NCBI RefSeq assembly: GCF_000495915.1
Contig: NZ_AOFQ01000054.1
Location: forward strand, 62,001 to 126,000
DNA: 64,000 nucleotides
Reading direction: 5' to 3'
Origin: Stutzerimonas chloritidismutans AW-1
GTDB lineage: Bacteria; Pseudomonadota; Gammaproteobacteria; Pseudomonadales; Pseudomonadaceae
In this document: positions 43,108 to 52,284 of the stretch, in pieces
Numbering within the stretch: the first letter of the stretch is position 1
Layout of the letters: each line of letters begins with the position of its first letter
Made by a program: the position numbers and the translations under genes
The notes under the pieces: generated by a model
The model's database searches: none
The model's input: the letters and a program-made list of their open reading frames with translations, nothing else
What the model was told of the DNA's origin: nothing

Positions 43108-44325
43108 TCAAAATTTGTCACTTAACCCGTCATTCTGTCTAAGACATGCAAAGGGCTCATCAGGCTCGTAATGTGACAAAAATTCCGTGGGGATGCCTTC
43201 CTTCGCGAAGGTAGCGCGCAACTGTTCCAGGGAAGCGGGGTCGCGCCGACCATAGGAAGCCAACGCGAACAGCGAGCGTGCCGTCTCGGGGCCGTGCCGC
43301 GCTTCAATGATGGCCTCATCAATGGCCTTGACCGCACGCTGCCAGTGATCGACGGGTTCGGGCTTCGGCGTTTTCGCCGACAGGCCACTGGTGAACCCGG
43401 TTTGGGGCTCGGACCAGAACAGCTTTGCATGCTCGCCTGGCGGGCTAATATCCCTCACCTCAATCAAGCTGATTGCCGTTGCCGCCGCCTCCAGCATCTG
43501 CAATCGTACTGCCGGGTTCAGGGTTTCATACGGTCGCCACAGACTTTGCCCAGCACGCAGCGGATGCCCGCAGCCTTCCCATACTTGGCGGAGATACCCC
43601 GCGCAGGTTCCGCACGTCGAAAGCGGGGTGTTCAGCTCATCGAGCAGCGTGCGTATTAGCCGAAACCACAATCCAGCGTGGATGCGTCGGCGCGGCAGCT
43701 CCACATGGCCGGTCGTCAGTGCCTGCCAGGTACGCCGGTCCATCACTGCAATCGCGTCGCTGGCGGTGCGCGGCGCAGTGTCGGCGTTATCCCAGCCGAG
43801 AAACCGCCCAGGCACGCCCCAATAGGATTCCAGCCAGCAACCATGCAGCGGGCAGCTCAGCATCAGGGGCAGCTTCCATGCAAGCAGTACGGCTTGGTTT
43901 GCCGGGTCGTTCAGACAGAGCGGACAGGCGCGATGTATCGGCTGGCTGGGCAGCCAGGCACGCCAGTTCGTGATGGATCGCGTCCTACGGCGGAGTTTCG
44001 GCAGCAGCACCGAGAGCTGGAACGCATAGGTTTCCAATGCGTCTGGAATCTGATCATCAAGGCTATCCAGTAGCCAAGGCACCCAGCCGGCGAAACTCAT
44101 GCAACGCAGCCGGTCCAGCTCGATGCCGCTCCGCTGGAAGAGCATCATCAGCAGCGACAGTGGTGGCGCGGTATCCAGGTCATCAACCTGGCCGTGACCA
44201 AGATCGTGCTCCAGCAGGTCGGACACCTCCATGTGATAGCAAAGGGCCACGCGGTTGAGCCATGAAGACAAGGCTTCGCCTTCCTTGGGAGCCGGATGCA
44301 GCGGCCAGCGTGGCGCTGGCTTCAC
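43108..44325 (-). CDS. tniQ: Transposition protein TniQ
   Basis: 405 residues from GTG at 44325 (MKPAPRWPLHPAPKEGEALSSWL), equal to the length I recall for the family; the longer frame upstream lies inside tniB. Zinc-finger motifs CPLCLND and CGTCAGYLRQVWEGC. TniQ assists target-site selection with TniA/TniB; related proteins serve Tn7-like elements. The start overlaps the tniB stop (GTGA). Confidence 0.95.
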   Translation of the reverse strand: MKPAPRWPLHPAPKEGEALSSWLNRVALCYHMEVSDLLEHDLGHGQVDDLDTAPPLSLLMMLFQRSGIELDRLRCMSFAGWVPWLLDSLDDQIPDALETYAFQLSVLLPKLRRRTRSITNWRAWLPSQPIHRACPLCLNDPANQAVLLAWKLPLMLSCPLHGCWLESYWGVPGRFLGWDNADTAPRTASDAIAVMDRRTWQALTTGHVELPRRRIHAGLWFRLIRTLLDELNTPLSTCGTCAGYLRQVWEGCGHPLRAGQSLWRPYETLNPAVRLQMLEAAATAISLIEVRDISPPGEHAKLFWSEPQTGFTSGLSAKTPKPEPVDHWQRAVKAIDEAIIEARHGPETARSLFALASYGRRDPASLEQLRATFAKEGIPTEFLSHYEPDEPFACLRQNDGLSDKF

Positions 44326-45230
44326 ATCAGTTCCCGCTCGAATTGCCGACGCCGCTCGCTTGGGCCGGTGTAATCGGCCATGCTGAGCGTGCGGTGGTTG
44401 ATCGCTTCCTCGCCGCTCTCCACGGCGACGAGGGCCGCCGCCATCAGCAAGTGCGCCAGTTCGCCGATGGTGCCCTCGCTGCGTGTGAGCAGGTAGCGGG
44501 CCATGTCCAGCGTGGCAATCGACGAGGGTCGCCGCAATGGAAGCGAAGCGGCGAAGCTGGCCAGCAGTGAGCAGCAATCGTCGTTGGCCTCCCACACCGG
44601 CAGCATCATGGGCTCGAAGCGGTTTTCCAATTGGTCATCCGAGCGGATGGCCAGGTAGGCGTCGCGCGTGCCGACCCCGACCAATGGGATGCGCAGCTCA
44701 TTGCCGAGGAAGCGCAGCAGGTTGAGAAATTCCCGCCGGTTGACGCTGTTGCCGGCCAAGACGTTGTGCAGCTCGTCGATCACCAGCATGCGCACGCCGA
44801 CCTTGCGCAGCAGTGCCAGCGCCAGTTGCTCCATTTCCGGCAGCCGTGGGCGCGGGCGCAATGGTGCCCCCATCGCGGCAAGTAGCGCGACGTAGAAGCG
44901 GATCACCGACGGTTCGGACGGCATCTGCACGACCAGCACCGGCATGTGTTCCTGGTCCGCGTCGGAGCTGGCCGGATGCGTGCGCCGGAATTTCTCGATG
45001 ATCATCGACTTGCCGTTGTTGGTCGGGCCAACCAGCAGCAGGTTGGGCATGCGTTGCTTGTTTGGCCACGCATACAGGGTTTCCAGCCGGTTCAGCGCCT
45101 CGACCGCGCGCGGGTAGCCGATCCAGCGGTCGGCGCGAAGGCGCTGGATGCGCTCGTCCGCCGGCAGCCGAGCCAGCCCCTGTGCCGCTGGCAGCAGGTG
45201 TGACAAGTCGATGATGGGATATTCGTCCAC
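44322..45230 (-). CDS. tniB: Transposition ATPase TniB
   Basis: 302-residue AAA+ ATPase (TnsC/MuB type): Walker A LVGPTNNGKSMII, Walker B RMLVIDELHNVL, sensor pattern LVGVGTRDAY. It marks target DNA for TniA. GTG at 45230 is chosen because GAGGAG lies eight bases before it; a GTG at 45239 would overlap that RBS. It overlaps neither the tniA stop (45233) nor leaves a gap, so coupling is tight. Confidence 0.95.
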   Translation of the reverse strand: MDEYPIIDLSHLLPAAQGLARLPADERIQRLRADRWIGYPRAVEALNRLETLYAWPNKQRMPNLLLVGPTNNGKSMIIEKFRRTHPASSDADQEHMPVLVVQMPSEPSVIRFYVALLAAMGAPLRPRPRLPEMEQLALALLRKVGVRMLVIDELHNVLAGNSVNRREFLNLLRFLGNELRIPLVGVGTRDAYLAIRSDDQLENRFEPMMLPVWEANDDCCSLLASFAASLPLRRPSSIATLDMARYLLTRSEGTIGELAHLLMAAALVAVESGEEAINHRTLSMADYTGPSERRRQFERELM

Positions 45231-45232
45231 GG

Positions 45233-46933
45233 CTACCACTCCTCGATCTGGTCGAACGGTTTGGCCGGAGGCAGGTTGTCTGCCTGCGGATCAGCAACGT
45301 CCGTTTTCGGCGGAATCGGCTTTTTCGGCGGGGGGGAGGCCTTGTCCGGCGGAGGCGATGCCTTGAGGTGCTGGCGTCGATCCGCGTCGCGCCGCGCCTT
45401 GCGCGTGGCCTTCTGTGCGGTGGTCACGATCTCGCGCATCTGCCCGATCATGCGGAACAGCGCCGACTCATCCACCTGTTCGCGTCCCTGCTGCCGCAAT
45501 TTCGTCAGCGCCTGCCGTTGTTCCCAGAGGGTGACAGCCGGGTGCGACAAGGTACGGTAGGGGATTTCCAGGTAATGCTGCCCCTCCGGTTCCAGCACCC
45601 AGATACGGCTGATGTCACGCGGGTCGCGCCGGATCAGGAAAGCGGGCAAGCGGTCGCGTCGTGCGATCCACGGTTTGAGCGCATCGGCGTAGTAGTGAAT
45701 GTGGTCGATGACAAAGCCGGTGCGAGTCAGAGTACGGCGAATGATGGGCAGGAAATCGACCAAAAAAGCCAAGGCGCGGGTGACGACAGCCGGTACACCG
45801 ACACGCGCCACGGCTTCTGACCAGCGCGCCGCCGGCGGCTGAAGCAGGCCGTTGTGCACAGAGCCGTGATAGGTGCCCACCGCCAACGTGAGCCAGCGCT
45901 CCAGCTCACGCAATGTCAGGGCGGCCTTGTTTTCGGAATCGTAGTCCCCGCGCTGGTCAGGGTTGGAGAAGGTCGTCCCTGGCAATTCATCGTGGATCAT
46001 CTGCATCGCCGTACCGATGATCCGTTCCACGATGCCGCCGTAGTGCGGCTGCCCTGGCGGACGATAGTCCAACCGGATGCCGTGCTGCTCGCAGCCACGG
46101 CGCAGCGCCTCGCTCTTGAACTCGGCCGCGTTGTCCAAGTAGAGCAGCCTGGGCTTGCCGCTCATCGGCCAATCCATTTCTATATTCAGACCCTCCAGCC
46201 AGGGACGCTTGTCGCAGGCGACATGCACAAGGCACAGGCCGACCGAAACAGATGACGGCGCTTCCAGCGTGACGACCATGCCGAGCACGCAGCGGGTAAA
46301 CACGTCGATGGCGATGGTCAGATACGGACGGCCAATCGGTTGCCGGTCGCGCTCGTCCACCACGATCAGGTCGATGACCGTGTGATCAATCTGCACTTGT
46401 TCCAGTGGCGCGGTCACGGCGGGAGGCTCACCACCGACACCTTGCAGGCTGCGGGACGCATCCTGACCTTCCCGGCGGCGAGTGGCCTTGAGCGGGTCGA
46501 GGCCGGCGATCCGCAGGGCCAAAGTGTTGCGCGCCGGCACCCGTAGCTTTTGCGCTTTGCAAGCCTGCGCGACCTCGCGGTGGAACGCCGCCAGGCTACG
46601 CTTCTGCTTGGTCAGGAAGCGCTTTTGCAGCAACTCGCGGATGATGCGCTCAACTGATTCCGGCAAGCGTCCCTTGCCTTTTCCGCCGCCGGACTGGCCG
46701 GGAACCAGGTCCGTCACAAACCCAGCACCTTGCCGGGCACGCCGGATCAGGACATACACCTGCCGCCTGGATAGGCCCAGCGCTTGAGCAGCGGCATCGG
46801 CGGCTTCATGCCCAACCACTTCAAGCGCTGCCAGCGGCCCGATGATTTCGGTCCGGTGCCGGGCCTGTGCCCATGCCGCATCGGGCAGGGTGGCCACGCC
46901 CTGCTCGGCAATTGGTAATGTGTCTGACGCCAT
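45233..46933 (-). CDS. tniA: DDE transposase TniA
   Basis: 566 residues from ATG at 46933. N-terminal HTH region, integrase-like core with the DDE triad visible as QIDHTVIDL (Asp), LYLDNAAEF (Asp) and GIVERIIGTAMQM (Glu), then a Mu-type C-terminal beta barrel. Cuts and joins the transposon ends. The segment between its start and the right end holds repeated TniA-binding-type sequences (TTGGTGCAG ... TCTTCTGA). Confidence 0.96.
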   Translation of the reverse strand: MASDTLPIAEQGVATLPDAAWAQARHRTEIIGPLAALEVVGHEAADAAAQALGLSRRQVYVLIRRARQGAGFVTDLVPGQSGGGKGKGRLPESVERIIRELLQKRFLTKQKRSLAAFHREVAQACKAQKLRVPARNTLALRIAGLDPLKATRRREGQDASRSLQGVGGEPPAVTAPLEQVQIDHTVIDLIVVDERDRQPIGRPYLTIAIDVFTRCVLGMVVTLEAPSSVSVGLCLVHVACDKRPWLEGLNIEMDWPMSGKPRLLYLDNAAEFKSEALRRGCEQHGIRLDYRPPGQPHYGGIVERIIGTAMQMIHDELPGTTFSNPDQRGDYDSENKAALTLRELERWLTLAVGTYHGSVHNGLLQPPAARWSEAVARVGVPAVVTRALAFLVDFLPIIRRTLTRTGFVIDHIHYYADALKPWIARRDRLPAFLIRRDPRDISRIWVLEPEGQHYLEIPYRTLSHPAVTLWEQRQALTKLRQQGREQVDESALFRMIGQMREIVTTAQKATRKARRDADRRQHLKASPPPDKASPPPKKPIPPKTDVADPQADNLPPAKPFDQIEEW

Positions 46934-47051
46934 GCTCACACCTCGCTTTGGTGCACACGAGTATTGAGCATAGTCGAGATTGGTGCAGATGACTTCTGAT
47001 ATTGCGTTGTCAGGAGTCGCCTGCACATCTGGCGTTACGCCCCGTCAATTG

Positions 47052-47076
47052 GTGCAGTCGTCTTCTGAAAATGACA
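47052..47076 (-). repeat. Terminal inverted repeat, tni side
   Basis: Reads TGTCATTTTCAGAAGACGAC inward from 47076; two further partial copies lie at about 46980-47030. Confidence 0.93.
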
Positions 47077-47081
47077 CAGAA
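47077..47081. repeat. Target-site duplication, right copy
   Basis: CAGAA, identical to 38604-38608. Confidence 0.92.
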
Positions 47082-47234
47082 GCTCGTCTGGAATAGGTGT
47101 GCCATAAACGACCGTTTACGGGATGGATGGGCTCGTCAATTTCAGGCGCTAAATGCGACCGAAAACGAAGCCCAGGATATTTTTTCTCGCTCAACATTTC
47201 CTTTAGCAGCTCAGCACCTGAGCTGAATGGAGGA

Positions 47235-48200
47235 ATGACCGTGAAGCAGAGTTTCCACTCACATTTTGATCGGGACTTGACCAGGGCCGGTTCGGCGATC
47301 CTCAAGAAGGCAGCCCGACGCGGGCTCCTCAGTCAACACGAGGCAATGATCCACGACCATCAGTGGGCACAGTTTAGTATTTACGCCAAGGAGTCTCATG
47401 ACGTGGATATCCTAGAGCTCGTCAATAAAAAACTGGTACGGCAATACGGCGAAGAACTCTGTACGCAGGTGTACCACGGGAATCTTTCGGTGCAGACCGC
47501 GGAGGGTCTTCTTGAGACCGTGAGTTCAGTTATGGCCCTCGGGACCAGTGGTGACTGGAAAGTCGTGATGCCTGATATTGGCTTTCCTGGCCATGCACGG
47601 ATTACGGCCCCACACAGCCTTGATCAAGCGCAGTTCGAAGCCGCAGTGGGAGATGTTCAGGCCCGTCTATCAGAGCATCTGGCGGTGGTGTTGATGTTAG
47701 TGCGGCACCTCGGCATCTCATTACGTGAAGCTGTTTTCTTCGACGCCCAAGCGGCTCTGGAGGCAGCCAAGGGGGATGGATGTATTTCCCTGGAAAGCGG
47801 AAAAGAAGGGCCGTATACACAGAGGATAATTAACATCTCGATGCCAAAGCAGATCGCCGTTTTGGAGACGGCATTCGCCGTCCAAGATGTTCATCGCTAT
47901 CCACAATCAAAGCAGACATGGCGGCTCTGGAAGCAGAACAGCTTACCTGCTGCCAAGGAGATTTTACTTTTTCATGGGCTGAGCTTCTGTGATTGCCGAG
48001 CAGCATTTGCATGTGAGCTTTACAAGCAGTGGTCCGGTCATGAAGCCCCGATTCTTGGAGGGAGCGCTCCTAACATCGAGGATCTAGAGGCGCGGGATCA
48101 CGTCGCCTACGAGCTCGGGAATTTGCGTATCTGGGAAACTGATGCGTACGTCGGTACCCGTGTCAACCTGCGGAAGGAAGCCGCCGGTACCAATCGCTAA
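47235..48200 (+). CDS. Integrase-domain protein, catalytically doubtful
   Basis: 321 residues from ATG at 47235 (GGAGG six bases upstream). It resembles the integrase family common in ICEs and islands, with an N-terminal SAM-like region and box I GISLREAVFF. The expected box II H-x-x-R (family pattern HGLRHAYAQ) reads HGLSFCDCRAAFA, so the arginine is displaced or lost, and the terminal segment with the tyrosine (ETDAYVGTRVNL) is atypical. It may be a diverged or inactive recombinase. Its 5' region is immediately downstream of the Tn5053 insertion. Confidence 0.6.
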   Translation: MTVKQSFHSHFDRDLTRAGSAILKKAARRGLLSQHEAMIHDHQWAQFSIYAKESHDVDILELVNKKLVRQYGEELCTQVYHGNLSVQTAEGLLETVSSVMALGTSGDWKVVMPDIGFPGHARITAPHSLDQAQFEAAVGDVQARLSEHLAVVLMLVRHLGISLREAVFFDAQAALEAAKGDGCISLESGKEGPYTQRIINISMPKQIAVLETAFAVQDVHRYPQSKQTWRLWKQNSLPAAKEILLFHGLSFCDCRAAFACELYKQWSGHEAPILGGSAPNIEDLEARDHVAYELGNLRIWETDAYVGTRVNLRKEAAGTNR

Positions 48201-48275
48201 GCCATCACACAGCAGATTTGGGATTAGGTCAGACGCCCTTAACCTTGGCAGACCTCGAAACAAAGGAGTCAGGGT

Positions 48276-48395
48276 ATGGATCGTTTTGAATTGCTTGTAT
48301 ACGCCGTGCTTGCCGTCATCAGTGCGCTGACTATCGCAGGTGTAATTGGCTATATGGTCGCAGCGCACCTGGACACGAAACACGGCGACGATTGA
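48276..48395 (+). CDS. Small single-span membrane protein (39 aa)
   Basis: ATG at 48276 with AGGAG seven bases upstream; MDRFELLVYAVLAVISALTI..., one membrane helix (about residues 6-30) and a short charged tail HLDTKHGDD. No family recognised. 75 bases downstream of the integrase-like gene and could share its transcript. Short, so evidence is the RBS plus the regular helix. Confidence 0.5.
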   Translation: MDRFELLVYAVLAVISALTIAGVIGYMVAAHLDTKHGDD

Positions 48396-48742
48396 GCCTT
48401 CAGCGGCACGACCAGATACCTGCAACAGACTGTCCGCTGCCCTTTGGCAGCGGGCGCTTACCCAATCCATCGGCCCGACACCCTACTGCTGCGATAAGCA
48501 CTATTTCCCCAAGCCTATGAGGTCACGGGACGACTTCGTATTGGCTGGCAGTTTCCGCGCCATAGAGAAAGTGAGCGGAGCGCCGAAGCGTTTAGTTCAG
48601 CAACATGCACACTCGCCATGTGGCGAGCTAGCTTGCCCAGCACGCTAAAACTCGCGCGCCGACTCGCGGGCAACATCTCATCTTGGGTTTTCCGAAAGCT
48701 ACCGGAGAGTGTCTAGCGACCTCATCTATCCGGAGCACCACC
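48396..48742. other. 347-bp non-coding interval
   Basis: A GC-rich 8-bp hairpin (CCGCTGCC at 48434-48441 with GGCAGCGG at 48446-48453) may end the preceding transcript. Nothing else recognisable. Confidence 0.5.
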
Positions 48743-49108
48743 ATGGAATTTCGTCACCTCGGTAACGGGCAGTACTTCCCACCTATTGCACCAAACGGTC
48801 GGGTTTACGCTGTACCTCTTGGGCAGGAAGCCCAGGTAGAAATTTTCTGCCTGACCCCAGTAGGCATCATGGGCGCGGGCATCCAATTGCACTGGTCAGA
48901 AATCGTTGGTTGTTACTACGACGACGAATCATGGGAGATCATCCCGCGCAACTACTCGGGACGAGGGATGCGCTTCCGCAGAGGCCTATCCTGCATCATG
49001 GTGATCGCAGGCAACGAGGCACTCACGACCCACATCCAAGGCTACCCCATCCCCATCTGCGTAATGAACCGCATTGCATTCGAACAGCAGCGAGGCAGCG
49101 AGGGGTAG
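48743..49108 (+). CDS. Hypothetical protein
   Basis: 121 residues from ATG at 48743 (CGGAGCACC upstream); the longer frame from 48683 has no support. The protein looks like a compact beta-rich fold (YFPPIAPNGRVYAVPLGQEAQVEIF; MGAGIQLHWSEIVGCYYDDESWEII) with no signal peptide or membrane segment. Unknown family; island-specific. It stands alone on the plus strand. Confidence 0.6.
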   Translation: MEFRHLGNGQYFPPIAPNGRVYAVPLGQEAQVEIFCLTPVGIMGAGIQLHWSEIVGCYYDDESWEIIPRNYSGRGMRFRRGLSCIMVIAGNEALTTHIQGYPIPICVMNRIAFEQQRGSEG

Positions 49109-49487
49109 CGCGTTACCGTCACCACCCGCTGCGCGACACAGGTACCAGCTGGAACGGCACCTACCAATGTTTATTTTATGAAAGTGAAGCCTTTCACTAC
49201 TAATACAAATCAAAGCTGGCCGGCTGACTTGGTCGTAAGCGTCACTGCTAATAGCAAATACGGCCTCCGCCCCCGCCTGCATGGGCCTGCTGGCTGACAA
49301 CGAGTAGATTTAGCGCCCTACACTGCTTATAGCCCGAACCCGTCGCCTTCCCTGGTCAAGCGCAGCAATATATCTCGCCGTAGTTCACTGCTGATACGAG
49401 AAAGCCCCGCCAGACCAAGCTGCACGGGGCTTTCGGGATTTACAATCGGGTCAAATCTGTTCGGCACTGCTTATAGGTACTCAGCCG
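49109..49487. other. 379-bp non-coding interval with hairpin
   Basis: No gene seen. GAAAGCCCCG (49400-49409) and CGGGGCTTTC (49425-49434) form a 10-bp stem, probably a terminator for the convergent flanking genes. Confidence 0.55.
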
Positions 49488-49949
49488 CTACCCTGCCGAA
49501 TAGAGGTCGCCATGATTAAGCGCTTGGTATCTAGACAGCTTCTTCTCATAAGCGACCAACGTCCGACGTAGCTGACGATTCTCGCTCGCAACGCGGCGAA
49601 TCTCCGCAAGCCGCCCCTCAACTTGCAGAACGAGGTGACGGTATGGATATTCAACAAACTCAAACGAGGAAGCCGGGTATTTATGTTTGCCATTCCCCTT
49701 GGCAATAGTCAGAGGCGCGAATTTGTTTTTTTGTCCTTGCAGCGGCACCAGTTTGCACCAGTAGATTGAATACGCATTCGGGCTCACCTGCTTGATTGAT
49801 ACGCCGGCCACAACAGATTTGACCCCGGTCTTTTTGTACAGCTTCATGGACGCATCCACATAGCTTGCTACCAAGCACCTCGCGTCCGTAAGCAACTGCT
49901 CGTACTGCTGATCAAGCAGGGTGACTATCGTTTGTGCTTCTTTGCTCAT
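49488..49949 (-). CDS. MobI-like mobilisation accessory protein (tentative)
   Basis: 153 residues from ATG at 49949; a TTG-initiated extension to 49979 is less likely. Pattern of a central beta part (AYSIYWCKLVPLQGQKNKFAPLTIAKGNGKHKYPASSF) followed by a long helix (LEGRLAEIRR-type, here VEGRLAEIRRVASENRQLRRTLVAYEKKL). This resembles MobI(A/C) proteins that help relaxase at oriT of SXT/IncA/C elements. The match is from memory and partial, so the function is a hypothesis. Confidence 0.4.
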   Translation of the reverse strand: MSKEAQTIVTLLDQQYEQLLTDARCLVASYVDASMKLYKKTGVKSVVAGVSIKQVSPNAYSIYWCKLVPLQGQKNKFAPLTIAKGNGKHKYPASSFEFVEYPYRHLVLQVEGRLAEIRRVASENRQLRRTLVAYEKKLSRYQALNHGDLYSAG

Positions 49950-50577
49950 GACCAAGGCTCTCTTCGCTGTAAGAGCCAAAATGGTGACCGATCGTTTAGC
50001 CCCCGGAATTCGATTTCAGACGGTTTTATCGGCGGAAATCTACCGAAAGTGGGTGGAATGGCTGACACGGTGAGCCCTGCCCCACATCAGATAGTCGACA
50101 GATGACGACATGCCATATGCAGGCAAAGCGGGGCATGCAAAGGCCGCACAACAGATGACGACGGCACGCCTCCCTCGGTATCAGGAGCGGAATGAGATCA
50201 ACAGATCAATAAAGGTCTTCATCTATGACTGGCTACAACCGGCCAATGGCAGTACTGATTCAGTCACCGCTTTCGGGCACTGCTATTCAGCGAAATGCAG
50301 TCCGAGTGAGCGTCCGCAACGTAAGCCATCTGCGCAAGCGCGCAATCATTGGAGAGGTGAGCGGACCAACGCTCTCCGATACTGGTTGCAGGTATGTCCT
50401 GCCTAGGCATACCGAGAGACAGGCACTGTTCGGCGAGAGCGGCGAGCTCGTTGCCCTGCACCGGATGCTCATATAGAGCGGCACGCTAGGTAATGCAATT
50501 AGACGCAGGTCTGATTGAGCGGTGTATGGGTATCAAAGTGCTATACCTTCTTCCATCTATCGCACCAAGGAAGAGCA
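49950..50577. other. 628-bp interval, no convincing gene; possible oriT region
   Basis: Two overlapping plus-strand frames (50110-50406 and 50225-50476) lack good RBS and family features. In SXT-type elements oriT lies next to mobI, so this interval beside the MobI-like gene could hold an island oriT; I see no diagnostic nick-site motif. The last part precedes the Beta-family gene and should contain its promoter. Confidence 0.45.
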
Positions 50578-51612
50578 ATGGCCAAGCACCCACAGCACCC
50601 ACAGCACCCACAATACATCCCGGTCATCAAATGGCAGTCTTGGGAGCAGAGAGCTCTTGAGCAGATCGAGACTGCGCTTCGTTCTCGAGTTCGGCCATGC
50701 ATTGAGGTTCGTACCTCCAAGCAGCACCTGAATTTGATGAATAAGCTGCAGAAGGTCTGGCAGCAGGAGGTGCTGGTGGACTATGCCAACCCCAGCGGCC
50801 AACTGACCCACACTCGCCAAACCGAGCTTCTAGATTTTCTTCAGCACGCTGTGCAGCAAAAGCTGTTGGTCTCGCCGGTACTTGGACCGTCGTACCTCGC
50901 AAGCATGGGGGCGAGGTTCACGAAGCTGGCTGCGTATCTGCCTTTTGTAACTATACGCCTGCGTTTGAGCGCACTTTCTGTACCGGCCGACAAGCTGCAA
51001 CTTGCACAGGGAGCGTTTGGCTGGCTCAAGGCCGCAGGTATCAAAAGCACACTGATTATTGATCTTGGCGTGAGCCCGAAGGACTGGCAGCCGTCAGAGG
51101 TCGCCAGCTTTGGTCAGGATTTGCGGTCTCTCGCCGCAATTGGCTACGAGTCGATTCACGTTATCTCCGGTGCATATCCAGCAAGTCTGGCGTCGGTGAA
51201 AACAGGTGCCGGGACCTTCAAGAGGGCCGACTGGCTGTTCTGGAACGATGTGAACGCCAACGTGCCTGATCTGGCAGTGGGCTTCGGCGACTATGGAACG
51301 CTTTCTCCTGAGTGGACAGAGCAGGTTCTGGAGCGACGTAGCAACCGCATCGCGTTGCGCTATACCCGAGATGATAACTGGTTGATTTTGCGGGCTGGCG
51401 GAAAGACGTCCAGTGATTCGATTGCTATCTCTGAAATCTTGGTGAATACCTACTCGAAAGACTTCAAGGGTGCTGGGTATTCCTTTGGCGACCTCTTACT
51501 TTCTGAGCGGGCGGACCCAAATTTCCCAGCGAAGAAGAAGCGCTGTGGTCACTACCACATCACTGAAGCGTGGAGTCACCACATAGCATACGTGCTCAAA
51601 GAGCAATACTGA
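50578..51612 (+). CDS. Beta-family protein (phage T4 beta-protein-like)
   Basis: 344 residues from ATG at 50578 (GAAGAGCA upstream). After an N-terminal HPQHPQHPQ triplet repeat it shows the family start YIPVIKWQSWEQRALEQ and later blocks LIIDLGVSPKDWQPSEVASFGQDL and RYTRDDNWLILRAGG, ending RCGHYHITEAWSHHIAYVLKEQY. The Beta family is widespread next to small nuclease genes in mobile elements; biochemical role is unknown. Its 3' end overlaps the convergent sce7726-like gene by 17 bases. Confidence 0.8.
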   Translation: MAKHPQHPQHPQYIPVIKWQSWEQRALEQIETALRSRVRPCIEVRTSKQHLNLMNKLQKVWQQEVLVDYANPSGQLTHTRQTELLDFLQHAVQQKLLVSPVLGPSYLASMGARFTKLAAYLPFVTIRLRLSALSVPADKLQLAQGAFGWLKAAGIKSTLIIDLGVSPKDWQPSEVASFGQDLRSLAAIGYESIHVISGAYPASLASVKTGAGTFKRADWLFWNDVNANVPDLAVGFGDYGTLSPEWTEQVLERRSNRIALRYTRDDNWLILRAGGKTSSDSIAISEILVNTYSKDFKGAGYSFGDLLLSERADPNFPAKKKRCGHYHITEAWSHHIAYVLKEQY

Positions 51613-52162
51613 CTATGGTCTTTGCACGCTCAATAAGGCATTGACGAACCCTCTCCTTGAGTGAGCTCAGGGGGAGGAGCTCGGCAACCTTCGCTTGGAT
51701 AATGTAGAGGCTTTTGCTCTTGAAGCCCCGGGTGATCCCTTGCTCTTCCAGAATCTGCAAAGCTTCTTCGCGCTTCAGTAAGGTGACAAGCACGTCAGGC
51801 TCGTGGCGCTTGTTAGGCTTGGCTTTGCGCACCTGCTTAAAGGATTTTCCCTCTTCCTCAGGCACCACCATCACGCCCCACCAGGGCGGTAGCATTGGCA
51901 TGGCTTTTTTCAGATGGCATTGCGCAGTAACTAAAGTGACCTGATCAAACGCTCTGGCATAGCGCGAGCCCTGCCCTACGAGGCGTTTCAGGGAGTCTGT
52001 TGCGCTTTTTATCTCGTAGCAGTGCATGTCCGCGACTTGCACTAGGTCGGCACGGATCTCACCACCATTGAGCTCCACCTCTTCTAGGAAATGAAAAGCG
52101 GTGTCGGACATGCCGGTTGCCAGGTGGTGGGTCAGGGCAATTTTGATTTCTGCTTCGCGCAT
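51596..52162 (-). CDS. sce7726-family PD-(D/E)XK nuclease-like protein
   Basis: 188 residues. The motif RADLVQVADMHCYEIKS gives D39 and E50-x-K52, the PD-(D/E)XK nuclease arrangement; DSLKRLVGQGSRYARAFDQVTLV and HLKKAMPMLPPWWGVMVV match the sce7726 family pattern. The C-terminal half is basic (FKQVRKAKPNKRHEPD). Divergent from the HTH gene by 120 bases, convergent with the Beta gene. Predicted DNA-acting effector; cleavage is not demonstrated. Confidence 0.8.
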   Translation of the reverse strand: MREAEIKIALTHHLATGMSDTAFHFLEEVELNGGEIRADLVQVADMHCYEIKSATDSLKRLVGQGSRYARAFDQVTLVTAQCHLKKAMPMLPPWWGVMVVPEEEGKSFKQVRKAKPNKRHEPDVLVTLLKREEALQILEEQGITRGFKSKSLYIIQAKVAELLPLSSLKERVRQCLIERAKTIVSIAL

Positions 52163-52266
52163 GGCTGATTCTCAAGGAGGCGGCAATCATGCCGGAATCT
52201 TGCAGCCTTGGCTGTGATTCCCGACATAACGACGTAAGTCTTGCTACTGTATCAATCTATGCAAAT

Positions 52267-52284
52267 ATGCTAATAATATAGCAT
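52267..52284. promoter_or_regulatory. Palindromic operator candidate over the HTH gene start
   Basis: ATGCTA-N6-TAGCAT, a perfect dyad whose right arm contains the ATG of the HTH gene (52283). Position suggests autoregulation, also affecting the divergent sce7726-like gene. Confidence 0.6.

Noticed and set aside
50110..50476. Two overlapping plus-strand frames between the MobI-like and Beta genes
   Set aside because: Poor ribosome-binding sites, mixed composition and no recognisable domains; treated as non-coding.
50587..50613. 9-bp tandem repeat coding HPQ at the start of the Beta gene considered as a phase-variation tract
   Set aside because: Changes in copy number would keep the frame, and only three copies exist.
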